Source: Bacteroidales bacterium (GTDB lineage: Bacteria; Bacteroidota; Bacteroidia; Bacteroidales; UBA932). From it: DNA of 10,881 bases. Below the pieces are notes generated by a model. That model saw nothing but the letters and a program-made list of their open reading frames with translations, searched no databases and had not been told where the DNA came from. Position numbers and translations under genes: made by a program. Below are positions 1 to 7,672 of the stretch, piece after piece (position 1 is the stretch's first letter; each line of letters starts with the position of its first letter). The stretch lies in NCBI GenBank assembly GCA_016295245.1, contig JAEDLO010000058.1, positions 1-10,881 on the forward strand. Reading direction: 5' to 3'.

Positions 1-614
1 TTGCGCTTTGAGCCGCTCAGGGCGCTGCAGCAGCCGTGCGTGTAGGCAATCGGCTTGCTGCTCACTTCCAGCACGTCCTCGATGGTCTTGTTGGAGGCGT
101 GCGCGACATCCACCATCATCCCGATGCGGTTCATTTCCCTCACCAGTTCGCGCCCGAAAGGGCTGAGTCCACCCCAGCGGCCGTTTCCGGTGCAGCTGTC
201 GCCCACCTGATTGTCAGCGCTGTGGGTCAGCGTTATATAGCGCACTCCCCGCTTTTTGAACTCTGCGAGCAGCTCGAAGGACTCCTGGACGGCAGAGGCA
301 TTCTCAATGGCAAGCACGACAGAAGTCAGGCCTGAGCGGCGGTTGCGCCGTATTCCCGAGGAGCAGCGCGCGATGGCCACCTTGTCGCTGTTTGCTTCAA
401 CCTGCCTGTGAGCCTCGTCAAGCAGTTTGCGTGCGTACACAGTCGCTTCCTCGCCCTCCAGGCGCGCAGGCACATAGGCCGCGAAAAACGAACAGTCGAC
501 TCCCCCTCTCCTGAGTTTGGGGAAATCGACCTGTGCGTTCGGATTGTCCAAAGAATAATCGCGGAGCCTGTACATCTGCGACGGAGCGTCGCAATGAGCA
601 TCCAGAACTATCAT
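1..614 (-). CDS. Membrane dipeptidase-type metallopeptidase (peptidase M19), N-terminal part, cut by window edge
   Basis: This is the first 204 codons of a gene that runs off the left edge. Family M19 enzymes are zinc dipeptidases with a TIM-barrel fold that cleave dipeptides, often with broad or D-residue tolerance. Visible metal-ligand motifs match the family: H7-x-D9 in DAHCD, E104 in LAIENA (the bridging glutamate), H172 in DVAHAS and H193 in YTHGCC. Also typical are GVRYITLTH (123-131), followed by the DNQVGDS segment, and FGRELVREMNRIGMMVDV (153-170). No signal peptide or lipobox is present: the protein starts directly with the first barrel strand (MIVLDAH), so it is probably cytoplasmic. 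The ATG lies 5 bases after the stop of the GIN-domain gene, with a purine run (taaagaataagga) before it, so it is probably co-transcribed. Small departures from the usual text are DVAH instead of DVSH and THG instead of SHS; the histidines are kept. The family is well supported, but the substrate is not knowable from this fragment. Confidence 0.87.
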   Translation of the reverse strand, partial: MIVLDAHCDAPSQMYRLRDYSLDNPNAQVDFPKLRRGGVDCSFFAAYVPARLEGEEATVYARKLLDEAHRQVEANSDKVAIARCSSGIRRNRRSGLTSVVLAIENASAVQESFELLAEFKKRGVRYITLTHSADNQVGDSCTGNGRWGGLSPFGRELVREMNRIGMMVDVAHASNKTIEDVLEVSSKPIAYTHGCCSALSGSKR

Positions 615-619
615 ATTCC

Positions 620-1555
620 TTATTCTTTACCCTGTTCGTATGGGACCATCGTTGATACCCTGATATTGAGAATGTTAATCTGCGGCGAATTGAGGTACTT
701 CAGGGTTGCTCCCGCACTTAGGTTGACCGTAAGGGTCTTGGAAGCCGCCTCCACGAGCTGGCAGAGGCTGTTCATCGCCACATTTGCATCCTCACACTCA
801 AGTTTTTCGGCATTGACGCTGCTCGGGCCGGAAAGATTGAAATACACATAGGAACTCCTGCCGTTGAGAACTGCCTTTGAAGTAGTCTTGGTCACCAAAG
901 TTATAGATTGGCAGTCGCAGTCGAAATCAAACCCTGCGTTGGAGTTGAGATTCAGTTCAGCTTCCTTGGCCTTGAGTTTGATCTTCCCGCTAGTGTTTGA
1001 ATTGGCATCGAGCTTGAGCGTTTGACAGTCGACCTCAATCTCGGCACTGGCTTTATTGTTCATCTGCAACTCGGCGCTTCCGGTCTTGCAAGCAATTGAC
1101 GCAATCTTGGAGTTATCGTTCATAACGAGTTTGAAACTTTCAGCACTGACCACGTCGTCAATCTCCAGGATACTTGCTTTATCGTTGAGTTTCAGGCAGG
1201 TAAGCGAAGATGACGGCATAGTCACGATAGCCCTGAAAGTAGCCGGCTGAATGTCTCTTCCGCTGTAAAGCTTCTTCACTTCGGAAGGCACCTTCCTCTC
1301 ATCGACATAGATTGAAAGGACTGAAGAGGATACGGCGCACTGCACGTAATTCTTGTATGGAGCATCTACAATGATCTTCACTCCATACCTCATTCCTCTC
1401 TCTATTGTAAGTTCGAAATTGCTTGAAACTTCCAGCTCGCTGAACTTGTCAACCTTGACTTCATACTCTGAAAGCGAAGCTGCAGACAGCCCCGACGCAC
1501 TTAAAGAAATAAATGCGGTAACAAGGCATAAAATCTTACAAACCAATGATTTCAT
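620..1555 (-). CDS. Exported GIN-domain (DUF2807) beta-solenoid protein
   Basis: The product has 311 residues. It starts with a Sec-type signal peptide (K2, hydrophobic core about 8-20, likely cleavage after the ASGLSAA stretch near residue 27). There is no lipobox cysteine, so it should be periplasmic or surface-exposed rather than a lipoprotein. The rest resembles the Bacteroidetes head-GIN domain (DUF2807, 'putative auto-transporter adhesin'). It opens with KFSELEVSSNFELTIERG (37-54) and then becomes a regular beta-solenoid. Short Asn/Ser corner motifs recur near residues 123, 145, 165, 183, 203, 221, 241, 261 and 279, giving 18-22 residues per coil. The mature part has eight cysteines (73, 120, 156, 177, 213, 215, 254, 265). 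I chose the ATG at 1555; an in-frame TTG two codons upstream is less likely. The gene starts 12 bases after the ABC-F stop. Its base composition is lower in G+C than the right-hand genes (30 of 60 at 1021-1080 against 40 of 60 at 9481-9540). Its ligand and function are unknown. Confidence 0.82.
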   Translation of the reverse strand: MKSLVCKILCLVTAFISLSASGLSAASLSEYEVKVDKFSELEVSSNFELTIERGMRYGVKIIVDAPYKNYVQCAVSSSVLSIYVDERKVPSEVKKLYSGRDIQPATFRAIVTMPSSSLTCLKLNDKASILEIDDVVSAESFKLVMNDNSKIASIACKTGSAELQMNNKASAEIEVDCQTLKLDANSNTSGKIKLKAKEAELNLNSNAGFDFDCDCQSITLVTKTTSKAVLNGRSSYVYFNLSGPSSVNAEKLECEDANVAMNSLCQLVEAASKTLTVNLSAGATLKYLNSPQINILNIRVSTMVPYEQGKE

Positions 1556-1567
1556 AATCAATAAATA

Positions 1568-3487
1568 TTATTCATTCAACAAAACCCACTCTTCGGTCTT
1601 GGCGTCAAGATCTCTCTTGCACTCGAGATACTCACGAGTAAGGTCCATAATATCATCCTTTTCGGAAGGAGCGCTCAAAACCGTCTCAATCTGCTTCATC
1701 TTCTCTTCGAGTTTGCCGATTTCACATTCAAGATAGCTGATGCGGTTTCTCTTCTTGCGGTCCATCTTGACCATTGCCCTCTTCTCCTCAATAGCCTTCT
1801 GCTTGACGACGGCATCCTTGGCTGCCTGTTCGGCGCGAGGCTCTCCTCCCGAGGCCTTTTCCAGCTCGCGCAGATTCTCCAGCTTGCGGCTCTGGAGGAA
1901 TTCGCCGACGCTGCCCAGGAACTCCTTCACCCGGCCGTCACGGAACTCGTAAATCTTGTCAACGAGCCCGTCCAGGAAGTCTCTGTCGTGGGAGACAACA
2001 ATCAGCGTGCCATCAAAGGCCTTGAGCGCCTGTTTCAGGATGTCTTTCGACTTGATGTCCATATGGTTGGTAGGCTCATCAAGGGCAAGGAGATTGTGGC
2101 TCTGGAGCATCAGTTTGGCCATACCCAGACGCGCCCTCTCGCCTCCAGAAAGGACTCCGACCTTCTTGTCGATGTCCTCGCCGCGAAAGAGAAACTGCGC
2201 CAGCAGGTCGCGCAACTTCGTGCGGATATCGCCCACCGCAATGCGGTCCAAGGTAGAGAATACAGTCTCGTTCTTGTCAAGTATATCTTCCTGATTCTGA
2301 GCAAAATAGCCTATATCCACATTATGTCCCCTGCGGGCCTCGCCGCTTATCGGCTCAAGTTCCCCCATCAGAACCCTCATCAGAGTTGTCTTTCCCTCGC
2401 CGTTGCGTCCCACGAGGGCTACCTTTTCGCCTCTTTTTATTTCGATGTCGGCGTTGCGGAACACGACTTTCTGCGGATAGCCAACAGTCAGGTCACTGGC
2501 CTTGAAAACCACGTCACCGGAGCGCTGGGCTGGCGGAAACTTAACGTTTAGTGTCACATTGTCAGTCTCGTCAATTTCGATCCTTTCAAGTTTTTCAAGG
2601 GATTTGATGCGGGACTGCACCTGGTTGCTCTTTGTCGGCTTATACCTGAAGGCAGCGATGAACTCCTCGGTCTTCTGAATCATCTTCTGCTGGTTCTCAT
2701 AGGCGGCTATCTGCTGCTGGAGGCGTTCAGCCCTCAGTTCCAGATACTTGCTGTAGGGAACCTTATAGTCGTGGATATGGCCGAGCATCACCTCCACGGT
2801 GCGGTTGGTCACGTTGTCGAGGAAACGGCAGTCGTGGCTGACGAGCAGCAGGCTGCAGCGCTTTGCCTTAAGGTAGTCCTCAAGCCAGCCGATGGACTCT
2901 ATATCCAGATGGTTGGTAGGCTCGTCGAGCAGCAGGCAGTCAGGCTGACGGAGGAGTATCTTTGCCAGCTCGATACGCATATTCCAGCCCTGGGAAAAGG
3001 TTTCCGTGAGGCGACCGAGCTCATCCTCGCGGAACCCGAGGCCAAGAAGGGTCTTGCGAGCCTGGACCTCAGGAGGTTCGCTATGGCTGAGTTGAAGACG
3101 GTCGTTCAGATTCGTAAGATGCTCTATGAGAGCAGAATAAGACTCACTATCATAGTCGGTGCGGGACTCGAGCTCCCGCGTCACCTCTTCGATTTCGCGT
3201 TCAAGCTTCGCGCTCCCCTCGAAGGCGGTCAGGGTCTCCTCGAGCACCGTCCTTCCGCGATGGTGCTCCATAATCTGCGGAAGGTAGCCTATACTTATAT
3301 CCCTGGGCTTGTCAACACGGCCGGCAGTGGGATTCTGGATGCCGCAGATAAGCTTGAGTATCGTGGACTTGCCCGCACCGTTCTTGCCCACAAGACCGAT
3401 TTTGTCGTTTTCGGAAATATGGAAATTAATCTTGTCAAGCAGGACGTAGCCCCCGTAGGCAACAGTCAGATCTTCTATGGATATCAT
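1568..3487 (-). CDS. ABC-F family ATPase (ribosome-associated, duplicated nucleotide-binding domains)
   Basis: This is a 639-residue soluble protein with two ABC domains and no membrane segments, as in ABC-F translation factors that bind the ribosomal E site and act on stalled or drug-bound ribosomes. Domain 1 has Walker A GKNGAGKS (34-41), signature FSQGWNMR (164-171), Walker B LLLDEP with E189, and switch SHD (217-219). The inter-domain linker (about 240-305) is helical and basic, with a YKPTKSNQVQSRIKSLEKL stretch typical of the YdiF-like branch. Domain 2 has GRNGEGKTT (360-368), LSGGE (446-450), E471 in LDEPTNHMD and SHD (499-501). The C-terminal part (about 540-639) is a charged coiled coil, as in Uup/YdiF-type members. 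The first signature reads SQGW where SGGW is usual. The gene starts 8 bases after the CBM9-like gene stops. The sequence alone does not separate a housekeeping ABC-F from an antibiotic-resistance one; the general housekeeping context favours the former. Confidence 0.93.
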   Translation of the reverse strand: MISIEDLTVAYGGYVLLDKINFHISENDKIGLVGKNGAGKSTILKLICGIQNPTAGRVDKPRDISIGYLPQIMEHHRGRTVLEETLTAFEGSAKLEREIEEVTRELESRTDYDSESYSALIEHLTNLNDRLQLSHSEPPEVQARKTLLGLGFREDELGRLTETFSQGWNMRIELAKILLRQPDCLLLDEPTNHLDIESIGWLEDYLKAKRCSLLLVSHDCRFLDNVTNRTVEVMLGHIHDYKVPYSKYLELRAERLQQQIAAYENQQKMIQKTEEFIAAFRYKPTKSNQVQSRIKSLEKLERIEIDETDNVTLNVKFPPAQRSGDVVFKASDLTVGYPQKVVFRNADIEIKRGEKVALVGRNGEGKTTLMRVLMGELEPISGEARRGHNVDIGYFAQNQEDILDKNETVFSTLDRIAVGDIRTKLRDLLAQFLFRGEDIDKKVGVLSGGERARLGMAKLMLQSHNLLALDEPTNHMDIKSKDILKQALKAFDGTLIVVSHDRDFLDGLVDKIYEFRDGRVKEFLGSVGEFLQSRKLENLRELEKASGGEPRAEQAAKDAVVKQKAIEEKRAMVKMDRKKRNRISYLECEIGKLEEKMKQIETVLSAPSEKDDIMDLTREYLECKRDLDAKTEEWVLLNE

Positions 3488-3495
3488 CAGTCAAA

Positions 3496-4092
3496 TTATT
3501 CAAATACAATGGTTTGGAAAAACTCCGGACGATGGTAGTCCGGTCTCGGAGTATCAATCGGCGCCCAGGTCACGAAATGCCTCTCGGGCAAGCGGTCACC
3601 GCATTTGTAGAAGTTCCCCTGCGCCTCAAGGCCTTCGAAGCTCTCAAGTCCATAGACGCAGGCAGGCACGTCCAGCCACAGTTCCCAGCTGCAATCACCT
3701 TCCCTCAGGCCGAAGGCTTCGCTGCCCAGCGAAGAGCGTCTCCTGACGAGTTCATAGCTCTCCGGAGGCAGGAATTCCCTTTCGCTTCGATTGGCGCCGC
3801 GGCAGAAATAAATCTTACCGATGCAGTTACACTCAAGATTGTAATAGATGCCGTCAGGACGCGGCGAGAAGAAGAATTCCACACAGGAATCCTCCCAAAT
3901 CTTCTGCCTGTCAGTCTCGCAGGCGGAGAGTACAGCCTTTTCTGTAACCATAAAGTGAAGGTGCAGCTCAGAACCGCTATGCGACACTTCCACAGCTACT
4001 TGCGGTTTATAAGGAAACAGGTCCGGCCAGTTCAGGCAATCCAGATCATAACGCCTCGGCGTCCTGCTTATCATCATTTTCATCTCTTTCAT
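3496..4092 (-). CDS. CBM9-like (DOMON-type) carbohydrate-binding family protein, no signal peptide
   Basis: This 198-residue protein is of the Bacteroidetes 'carbohydrate-binding family 9-like' type, a beta-sandwich related to the xylanase CBM9 and DOMON modules. Recognisable segments are WEDSCVEFFF (66-75), YNLECNCIGKIYF (84-96), NFYKCGD (160-166) and the closing HFVTWAPIDTPRPDYHRPE (172-190) with FFQTIVF. It is a stand-alone module: no catalytic domain is attached. No signal peptide is visible; the N-terminus (MKEMKMMISRTPRRYD) is charged, so cytoplasmic location is inferred. The N-terminus overlaps the 3' end of tatC by 47 bases in another frame. Several in-frame ATGs (4092, 4083, 4077, 4074) could be the start, and all of them overlap tatC. 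This suggests translational coupling. Eight cysteines are present. Whether it binds sugar is unproven: the family name rests on fold similarity. Confidence 0.75.
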   Translation of the reverse strand: MKEMKMMISRTPRRYDLDCLNWPDLFPYKPQVAVEVSHSGSELHLHFMVTEKAVLSACETDRQKIWEDSCVEFFFSPRPDGIYYNLECNCIGKIYFCRGANRSEREFLPPESYELVRRRSSLGSEAFGLREGDCSWELWLDVPACVYGLESFEGLEAQGNFYKCGDRLPERHFVTWAPIDTPRPDYHRPEFFQTIVFE

Positions 4093-4831
4093 TGCTCATC
4101 AAAATTGACAATTCATACAAGCCGTACAAGGGCAGCGCCAGCACCAGCATCGACACCGGGTCCGACGGGGTTATCAGAGCCGAAACTACAAGTATTGCCA
4201 CAAGAGCATAACTTCTGCCCTTACGGAGCATTCCGCGGTTCACCAACCCAAGTTTCGACAGCGCAAGCACTACGGTCGGAAACTCGAAGACCAGACCTAT
4301 CAGCAGCACCATCGACATAAAAGCCGACATATAGGAGCTCAGGGTAATCGCATTCTGCACACCTTCGGACACGCTGTAGCCGGTAAAGAAGTTGAGACAT
4401 ACCGGCAGCACAAAGAAGTAGCCGACCAGCACCCCGACATAAAACAGCACTCCGGCAAGCAAGAAGGCTGAGCGCAGAGCCTTCTTTTCCCTCTCATAGA
4501 GGGCAGGCAGGATAAAGCGCCACAACTCCCACACTATCAGCGGAAAAGCCAGGATCAGGCCTACACTCACGGCAGCCCTCAGATGGACGAAGAACTGGGC
4601 GCTCAGCTCCACGTTTATCAGCTTCATACTGAAATCCCAGCCCAGAAGCCGATAGACACAGAATCCCGGCTCGGTAGGAGCCAGGATTATCTTGTCAAAC
4701 AGGAAGTCCTTGAAAACCAGTCCGGGAACCGTGCAGATGCACAAGTATAATATCGAGCGGAACAGGGTTCCCCTCAATTCGTCCAGATGATCCCAAAAAC
4801 TCATCTTGGCCTTGTCAGCATCACCGCCCAC
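4046..4831 (-). CDS. tatC: Sec-independent protein translocase subunit TatC
   Basis: TatC is the multi-spanning inner-membrane receptor for twin-arginine signal peptides and works with TatA to export folded proteins. The 261 residues carry the family hallmarks: SFWDHLDELR near the N-terminus with E18 (equivalent to the signal-binding E15 of E. coli), the cytoplasmic loop FILPALYEREKKALR (106-120) with the second key glutamate E113, VFEFP (181-185) with the intramembrane E183, and SALITPSDPVS (217-227) before the last membrane segment. Six hydrophobic segments can be drawn. The start is ambiguous. A GTG at 4831 lies 2 bases after the tatA stop behind a purine-rich stretch; an ATG at 4804 would begin MSFWDHLDELR, close to many homologues. 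The C-terminus is hydrophilic and acidic (residues 247-261) and overlaps the CBM9-like gene. It is adjacent to tatA, with no tatB, as is common in Bacteroidota. Confidence 0.96.
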   Translation of the reverse strand: MGGDADKAKMSFWDHLDELRGTLFRSILYLCICTVPGLVFKDFLFDKIILAPTEPGFCVYRLLGWDFSMKLINVELSAQFFVHLRAAVSVGLILAFPLIVWELWRFILPALYEREKKALRSAFLLAGVLFYVGVLVGYFFVLPVCLNFFTGYSVSEGVQNAITLSSYMSAFMSMVLLIGLVFEFPTVVLALSKLGLVNRGMLRKGRSYALVAILVVSALITPSDPVSMLVLALPLYGLYELSILMSNERDENDDKQDAEAL

Positions 4832-4833
4832 AC

Positions 4834-5031
4834 TTACTTCTTTTCTTCCTCTTTCTTCTCGGACGGCTGAACCTGCTCGTCTATCTCATTGAGGCCTTCC
4901 TTGAAACTCCTCACACCCTTGCCTACTCCCTTCATCAGTTCAGGGATCTTTTTGCCCCCGAAGATGAGAAGTACGATGCAGAGGATGATAATAAGTTCGG
5001 TCATCCCGACAAAAAGCGGATAAATCAACAT
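4834..5031 (-). CDS. tatA: Twin-arginine translocase pore subunit TatA (TatA/E type)
   Basis: This is a 65-residue protein with classic TatA layout: a short N-terminal extension, one transmembrane helix (about 11-24, TELIIILCIVLLIF) with a polar residue E12 near its start, the FG hinge (24-25), then an amphipathic helix beginning KKIPELMKGVGKGVRSFKEGL (27-47) and a short charged tail (EKKEEEKK). TatA oligomerises around TatC-bound substrate to permit passage of folded proteins. It is shorter than E. coli TatA mainly in the tail. The ATG sits 2 bases after the TAG stop of valS and the gene ends 2 bases before the GTG of tatC, so valS, tatA and tatC appear to be one transcription unit. With no tatB seen here, TatA probably fulfils both roles, as inferred for minimal TatAC systems. 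Confidence 0.96.
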   Translation of the reverse strand: MLIYPLFVGMTELIIILCIVLLIFGGKKIPELMKGVGKGVRSFKEGLNEIDEQVQPSEKKEEEKK

Positions 5032-5033
5032 AT

Positions 5034-7670
5034 CTAAAGCTTATTAAGTGATGATTCAAGTGCTTCGATGCGAGCGAGCGCGTCTGCCTCCTTCTTGCGT
5101 TCGCCTTCGATGACGGCGGCAGGAGCGTGGGCTGTAAACTTCTCGTTGGAGAGCTTGGCACGCACGCCTGCGAGGAACTTGCGCTGACGCTCAAGCTCGC
5201 CCTGGAGTTTAATCTTCTCCTCATCAGCATTGACGAAGCCCTCGAGAGGGATGCTCATCTTGACTGTACCTACGATAAAAGATACGGATGCGCCGCTTGC
5301 CGTTCCCTTTGCGACCTCTGAGATGTTGGCGGCCTTGCAGATTACCGGCAGGAGCTCCTCGGAGAATTCGCCTTCGATGAAGAGTTTGAGGGCCTCCTTC
5401 GGAGAAATCTGCTTCTGGGCACGCACTCCGCGGATTGCGTTGACTGCCTCCCTGCAGCGATCGAATTCCTCAAGGAAAGCGTTGTCATATGGACCCGCAA
5501 CAGGAGTACGCTGGAACATAATGGTGTCCGCCTCTCCCCTTTGCTGCATCGCCTGCCAGAGTTCCTCGGTGATGAAAGGCATAATCGGGTGAATCATCTT
5601 GAGGAGCTTCTCGAAGAAGGTGATGGTAGCCTCGTAGGTGCGGCTGTCGAGAGCCTGGCCGTAAGCAGGCTTTACGAGCTCGAGGTATGAGCTGCAGTAA
5701 TCGTCCCAGAAGAGCTTGTAAATAGCCATCAGGGCGTCGCTGATGCGGAATTTGCTGTAGTGGTCCTCGACGGTCTCGATAGTCTTGCTCAAGAGGTTGT
5801 CAAACCACTTGACGGCTACTCTCGAAGTCTCGCTTTGAGCGGCCTTTTCATCTACGGTCCAAAGACTTACAAGCCTCCAGGAGTTCCATATCTTGCCGCA
5901 GAAGTTGCGTCCCTGCTCCACCTGCGACTCATCGTAGAGAATATCGTTGCCGGCCGATGAGCAAAGCAGCATACCGAGGCGTACGGCATCTGCGCCATAC
6001 TTGGCAATCAGATCCAGAGGATTCGGGCTGTTGCCCAAGGTCTTGGACATCTTGCGGCCTATCTTGTCGCGAACGATGCCGGTGAAGTACACATTGTGGA
6101 AAGGCACATCCTTCATAAACTCTCCGCCGGCCATAATCATCCTGGCTACCCAGAAGAAGATAATGTCCGGTCCTGTCACCAGGTCGTTGGTAGGATAGTA
6201 GTATGACAGGTCCCTGTTCGGCTTGTGCTCAGGATGGCCGGGGAGTTCCGGATCGAAAACGGAGATAGGCCAGAGCCAGCTTGAGAACCAGGTGTCGAGC
6301 ACATCCTCGTCCTGCCTGAGATCATCAGGCTTGATTTCAGGATTGAGCTTCCTTGCAGCCGCGAGAGCCTTCTCTGCGTTCTCTTCCACAACTACCTGTC
6401 CATCAGGGAGATAATATGCAGGGATGCGCTGGCCCCACCAGAGCTGGCGGGAGATGCACCAGTCGTGGGCGTTCTCCATCCAGTGGCGGTAGGTATTGCG
6501 GTACTTGTCCGGAATGAGACGAATCTTGCCGGACTCGACAGCCTCGAGGGCATCCTTTGCAAGGGCGTCCATCTTCAGGAACCACTGCGCGCTGAGCTTA
6601 GGCTCGATGACGGCGTCAGTTCTTTCAGAGTAGCCTATAGGCGAGATGTATTCTTCGGTCTTGATAAGGTTTCCGGCCTCCTGGAGCATCCTTGCGATTT
6701 CTTTTCTGGCTTCGAAACGGTCCATACCCACAAGTATCTGCGCGTCCGCAGTCAGGCGGCCGTGGTCATCGATGATATCGATTACAGGCAGGTTGTGGCG
6801 AAGGCCAATTTCGTAGTCGTGGGCATCGTGAGCCGGGGTCACCTTAAGGCATCCGGTACCGAAATCCATCTCCACGTAGTCGTCCTCGATAACAGGTATC
6901 TCCCTGTTGATCAGAGGGATAAGCACCTTCTTGCCGCGCAGCCAGTGATGGCGCTCGTCGGCAGGGTTGACACAGATGGCGGCATCAGCCATAATGGTCT
7001 CCGGACGGGTTGTGGCGATTACCAGATAGTCGTCGGTAGGATTGCCCTGACCGTCCGAGATATAGTACTTCAGGTGGTAGAAATGACTTTTGGTGTCGCG
7101 GTGGATGACCTCGTCATCAGAGATTGCGGTGAGGGCAACCGGATCCCAGTTGACCATCCTCACTCCCCTATAGATCATTCCCTTCTTGTAGAAATGGCAG
7201 AATGTGGCGATTACGGCATCCGAGAGCGCCGGCTCCATCGTGAAGCGGGTGCGGTCCCAGTCGCAGGATGCGCCGAGTTTGCGGAGCTGCTCGAGAATGA
7301 TGCCTCCGTGCTCCTCCTTCCATTCCCAGGCATACTTGAGGAATTCCTCACGGCTGAGGTCTTCCTTCTTGATGCCCATCTTGGCGAGCCTGGCGACAAC
7401 CTTGTTTTCGGTTGCGATGCTGGCGTGGTCGGTTCCCGGCACCCAGCAGGCATTCTTGCCGTCCATCCTGGCCTTGCGGATGAGCACGTCATTGAGGGTG
7501 TTGTTGAGCACGTGGCCCATATGCAGGATACCCGTCACGTTTGGCGGCGGGATCACGATGGTATATGGTTCTCTTGAGTCAGGCTCAGAGTGAAAGAATC
7601 TGTTCTTCAGCCAATAGGCATACCACTTGTCTTCGACTTCAGCGGGATTATATTTTGCACTAATTTCCAT
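5034..7670 (-). CDS. valS: Valine--tRNA ligase
   Basis: This class I aminoacyl-tRNA synthetase charges tRNA-Val with valine in the cytoplasm. The product is 878 residues, a normal length. Visible features are PPPNVTGILHMGH (41-53) with the HIGH-type motif HMGH at 50-53; the CP1 editing domain with TTRPETI (220-226) and the GTGCLKVTPAHDAHD segment, used to hydrolyse mischarged threonyl-tRNA; the WCISRQLWWGQRIP block; KMSKT (540-544), the KMSKS loop; an alpha-helical anticodon-binding region; and a C-terminal tRNA-binding coiled coil (roughly the last 65 residues) ending in ALESSLNKL. I chose the ATG at 7670, giving MEISAKYNPAEVEDKW, which fits family N-termini; an in-frame TTG 17 codons upstream would extend across the promoter region. 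It is the first gene of the minus-strand run. The short upstream region leaves no room for a T-box leader. Confidence 0.98.
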   Translation of the reverse strand: MEISAKYNPAEVEDKWYAYWLKNRFFHSEPDSREPYTIVIPPPNVTGILHMGHVLNNTLNDVLIRKARMDGKNACWVPGTDHASIATENKVVARLAKMGIKKEDLSREEFLKYAWEWKEEHGGIILEQLRKLGASCDWDRTRFTMEPALSDAVIATFCHFYKKGMIYRGVRMVNWDPVALTAISDDEVIHRDTKSHFYHLKYYISDGQGNPTDDYLVIATTRPETIMADAAICVNPADERHHWLRGKKVLIPLINREIPVIEDDYVEMDFGTGCLKVTPAHDAHDYEIGLRHNLPVIDIIDDHGRLTADAQILVGMDRFEARKEIARMLQEAGNLIKTEEYISPIGYSERTDAVIEPKLSAQWFLKMDALAKDALEAVESGKIRLIPDKYRNTYRHWMENAHDWCISRQLWWGQRIPAYYLPDGQVVVEENAEKALAAARKLNPEIKPDDLRQDEDVLDTWFSSWLWPISVFDPELPGHPEHKPNRDLSYYYPTNDLVTGPDIIFFWVARMIMAGGEFMKDVPFHNVYFTGIVRDKIGRKMSKTLGNSPNPLDLIAKYGADAVRLGMLLCSSAGNDILYDESQVEQGRNFCGKIWNSWRLVSLWTVDEKAAQSETSRVAVKWFDNLLSKTIETVEDHYSKFRISDALMAIYKLFWDDYCSSYLELVKPAYGQALDSRTYEATITFFEKLLKMIHPIMPFITEELWQAMQQRGEADTIMFQRTPVAGPYDNAFLEEFDRCREAVNAIRGVRAQKQISPKEALKLFIEGEFSEELLPVICKAANISEVAKGTASGASVSFIVGTVKMSIPLEGFVNADEEKIKLQGELERQRKFLAGVRAKLSNEKFTAHAPAAVIEGERKKEADALARIEALESSLNKL

Positions 7671-7672
7671 AT

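Noticed and set aside
1556..1600. AT-rich stretch before the GIN-domain gene as an internal promoter
   Set aside because: There is no TAnnTTTG box on the minus strand, and the only TTTG is about nine bases from the nearest TA-rich candidate, far short of the 19-21 required.
2060..2935. Near-identical 20-base stretches around 2063-2083 and 2910-2930
   Set aside because: They encode the LDEPTNH(L/M)D Walker B regions of the two ATPase domains of the same ABC-F protein. This is an ancient domain duplication, not a DNA repeat element.
3514..4320. Open frame of 268 codons on the plus strand opposite the CBM9-like gene and tatC
   Set aside because: It crosses the boundary of two supported minus-strand genes and has no motif. 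The translation looks like an antisense shadow.
6465..7577. Open frame of 370 codons on the plus strand opposite valS
   Set aside because: It lies wholly antisense to the well-supported valyl-tRNA synthetase, and its translation shows no family motif. Such long antisense frames follow from the G+C-rich codon use of the real gene.
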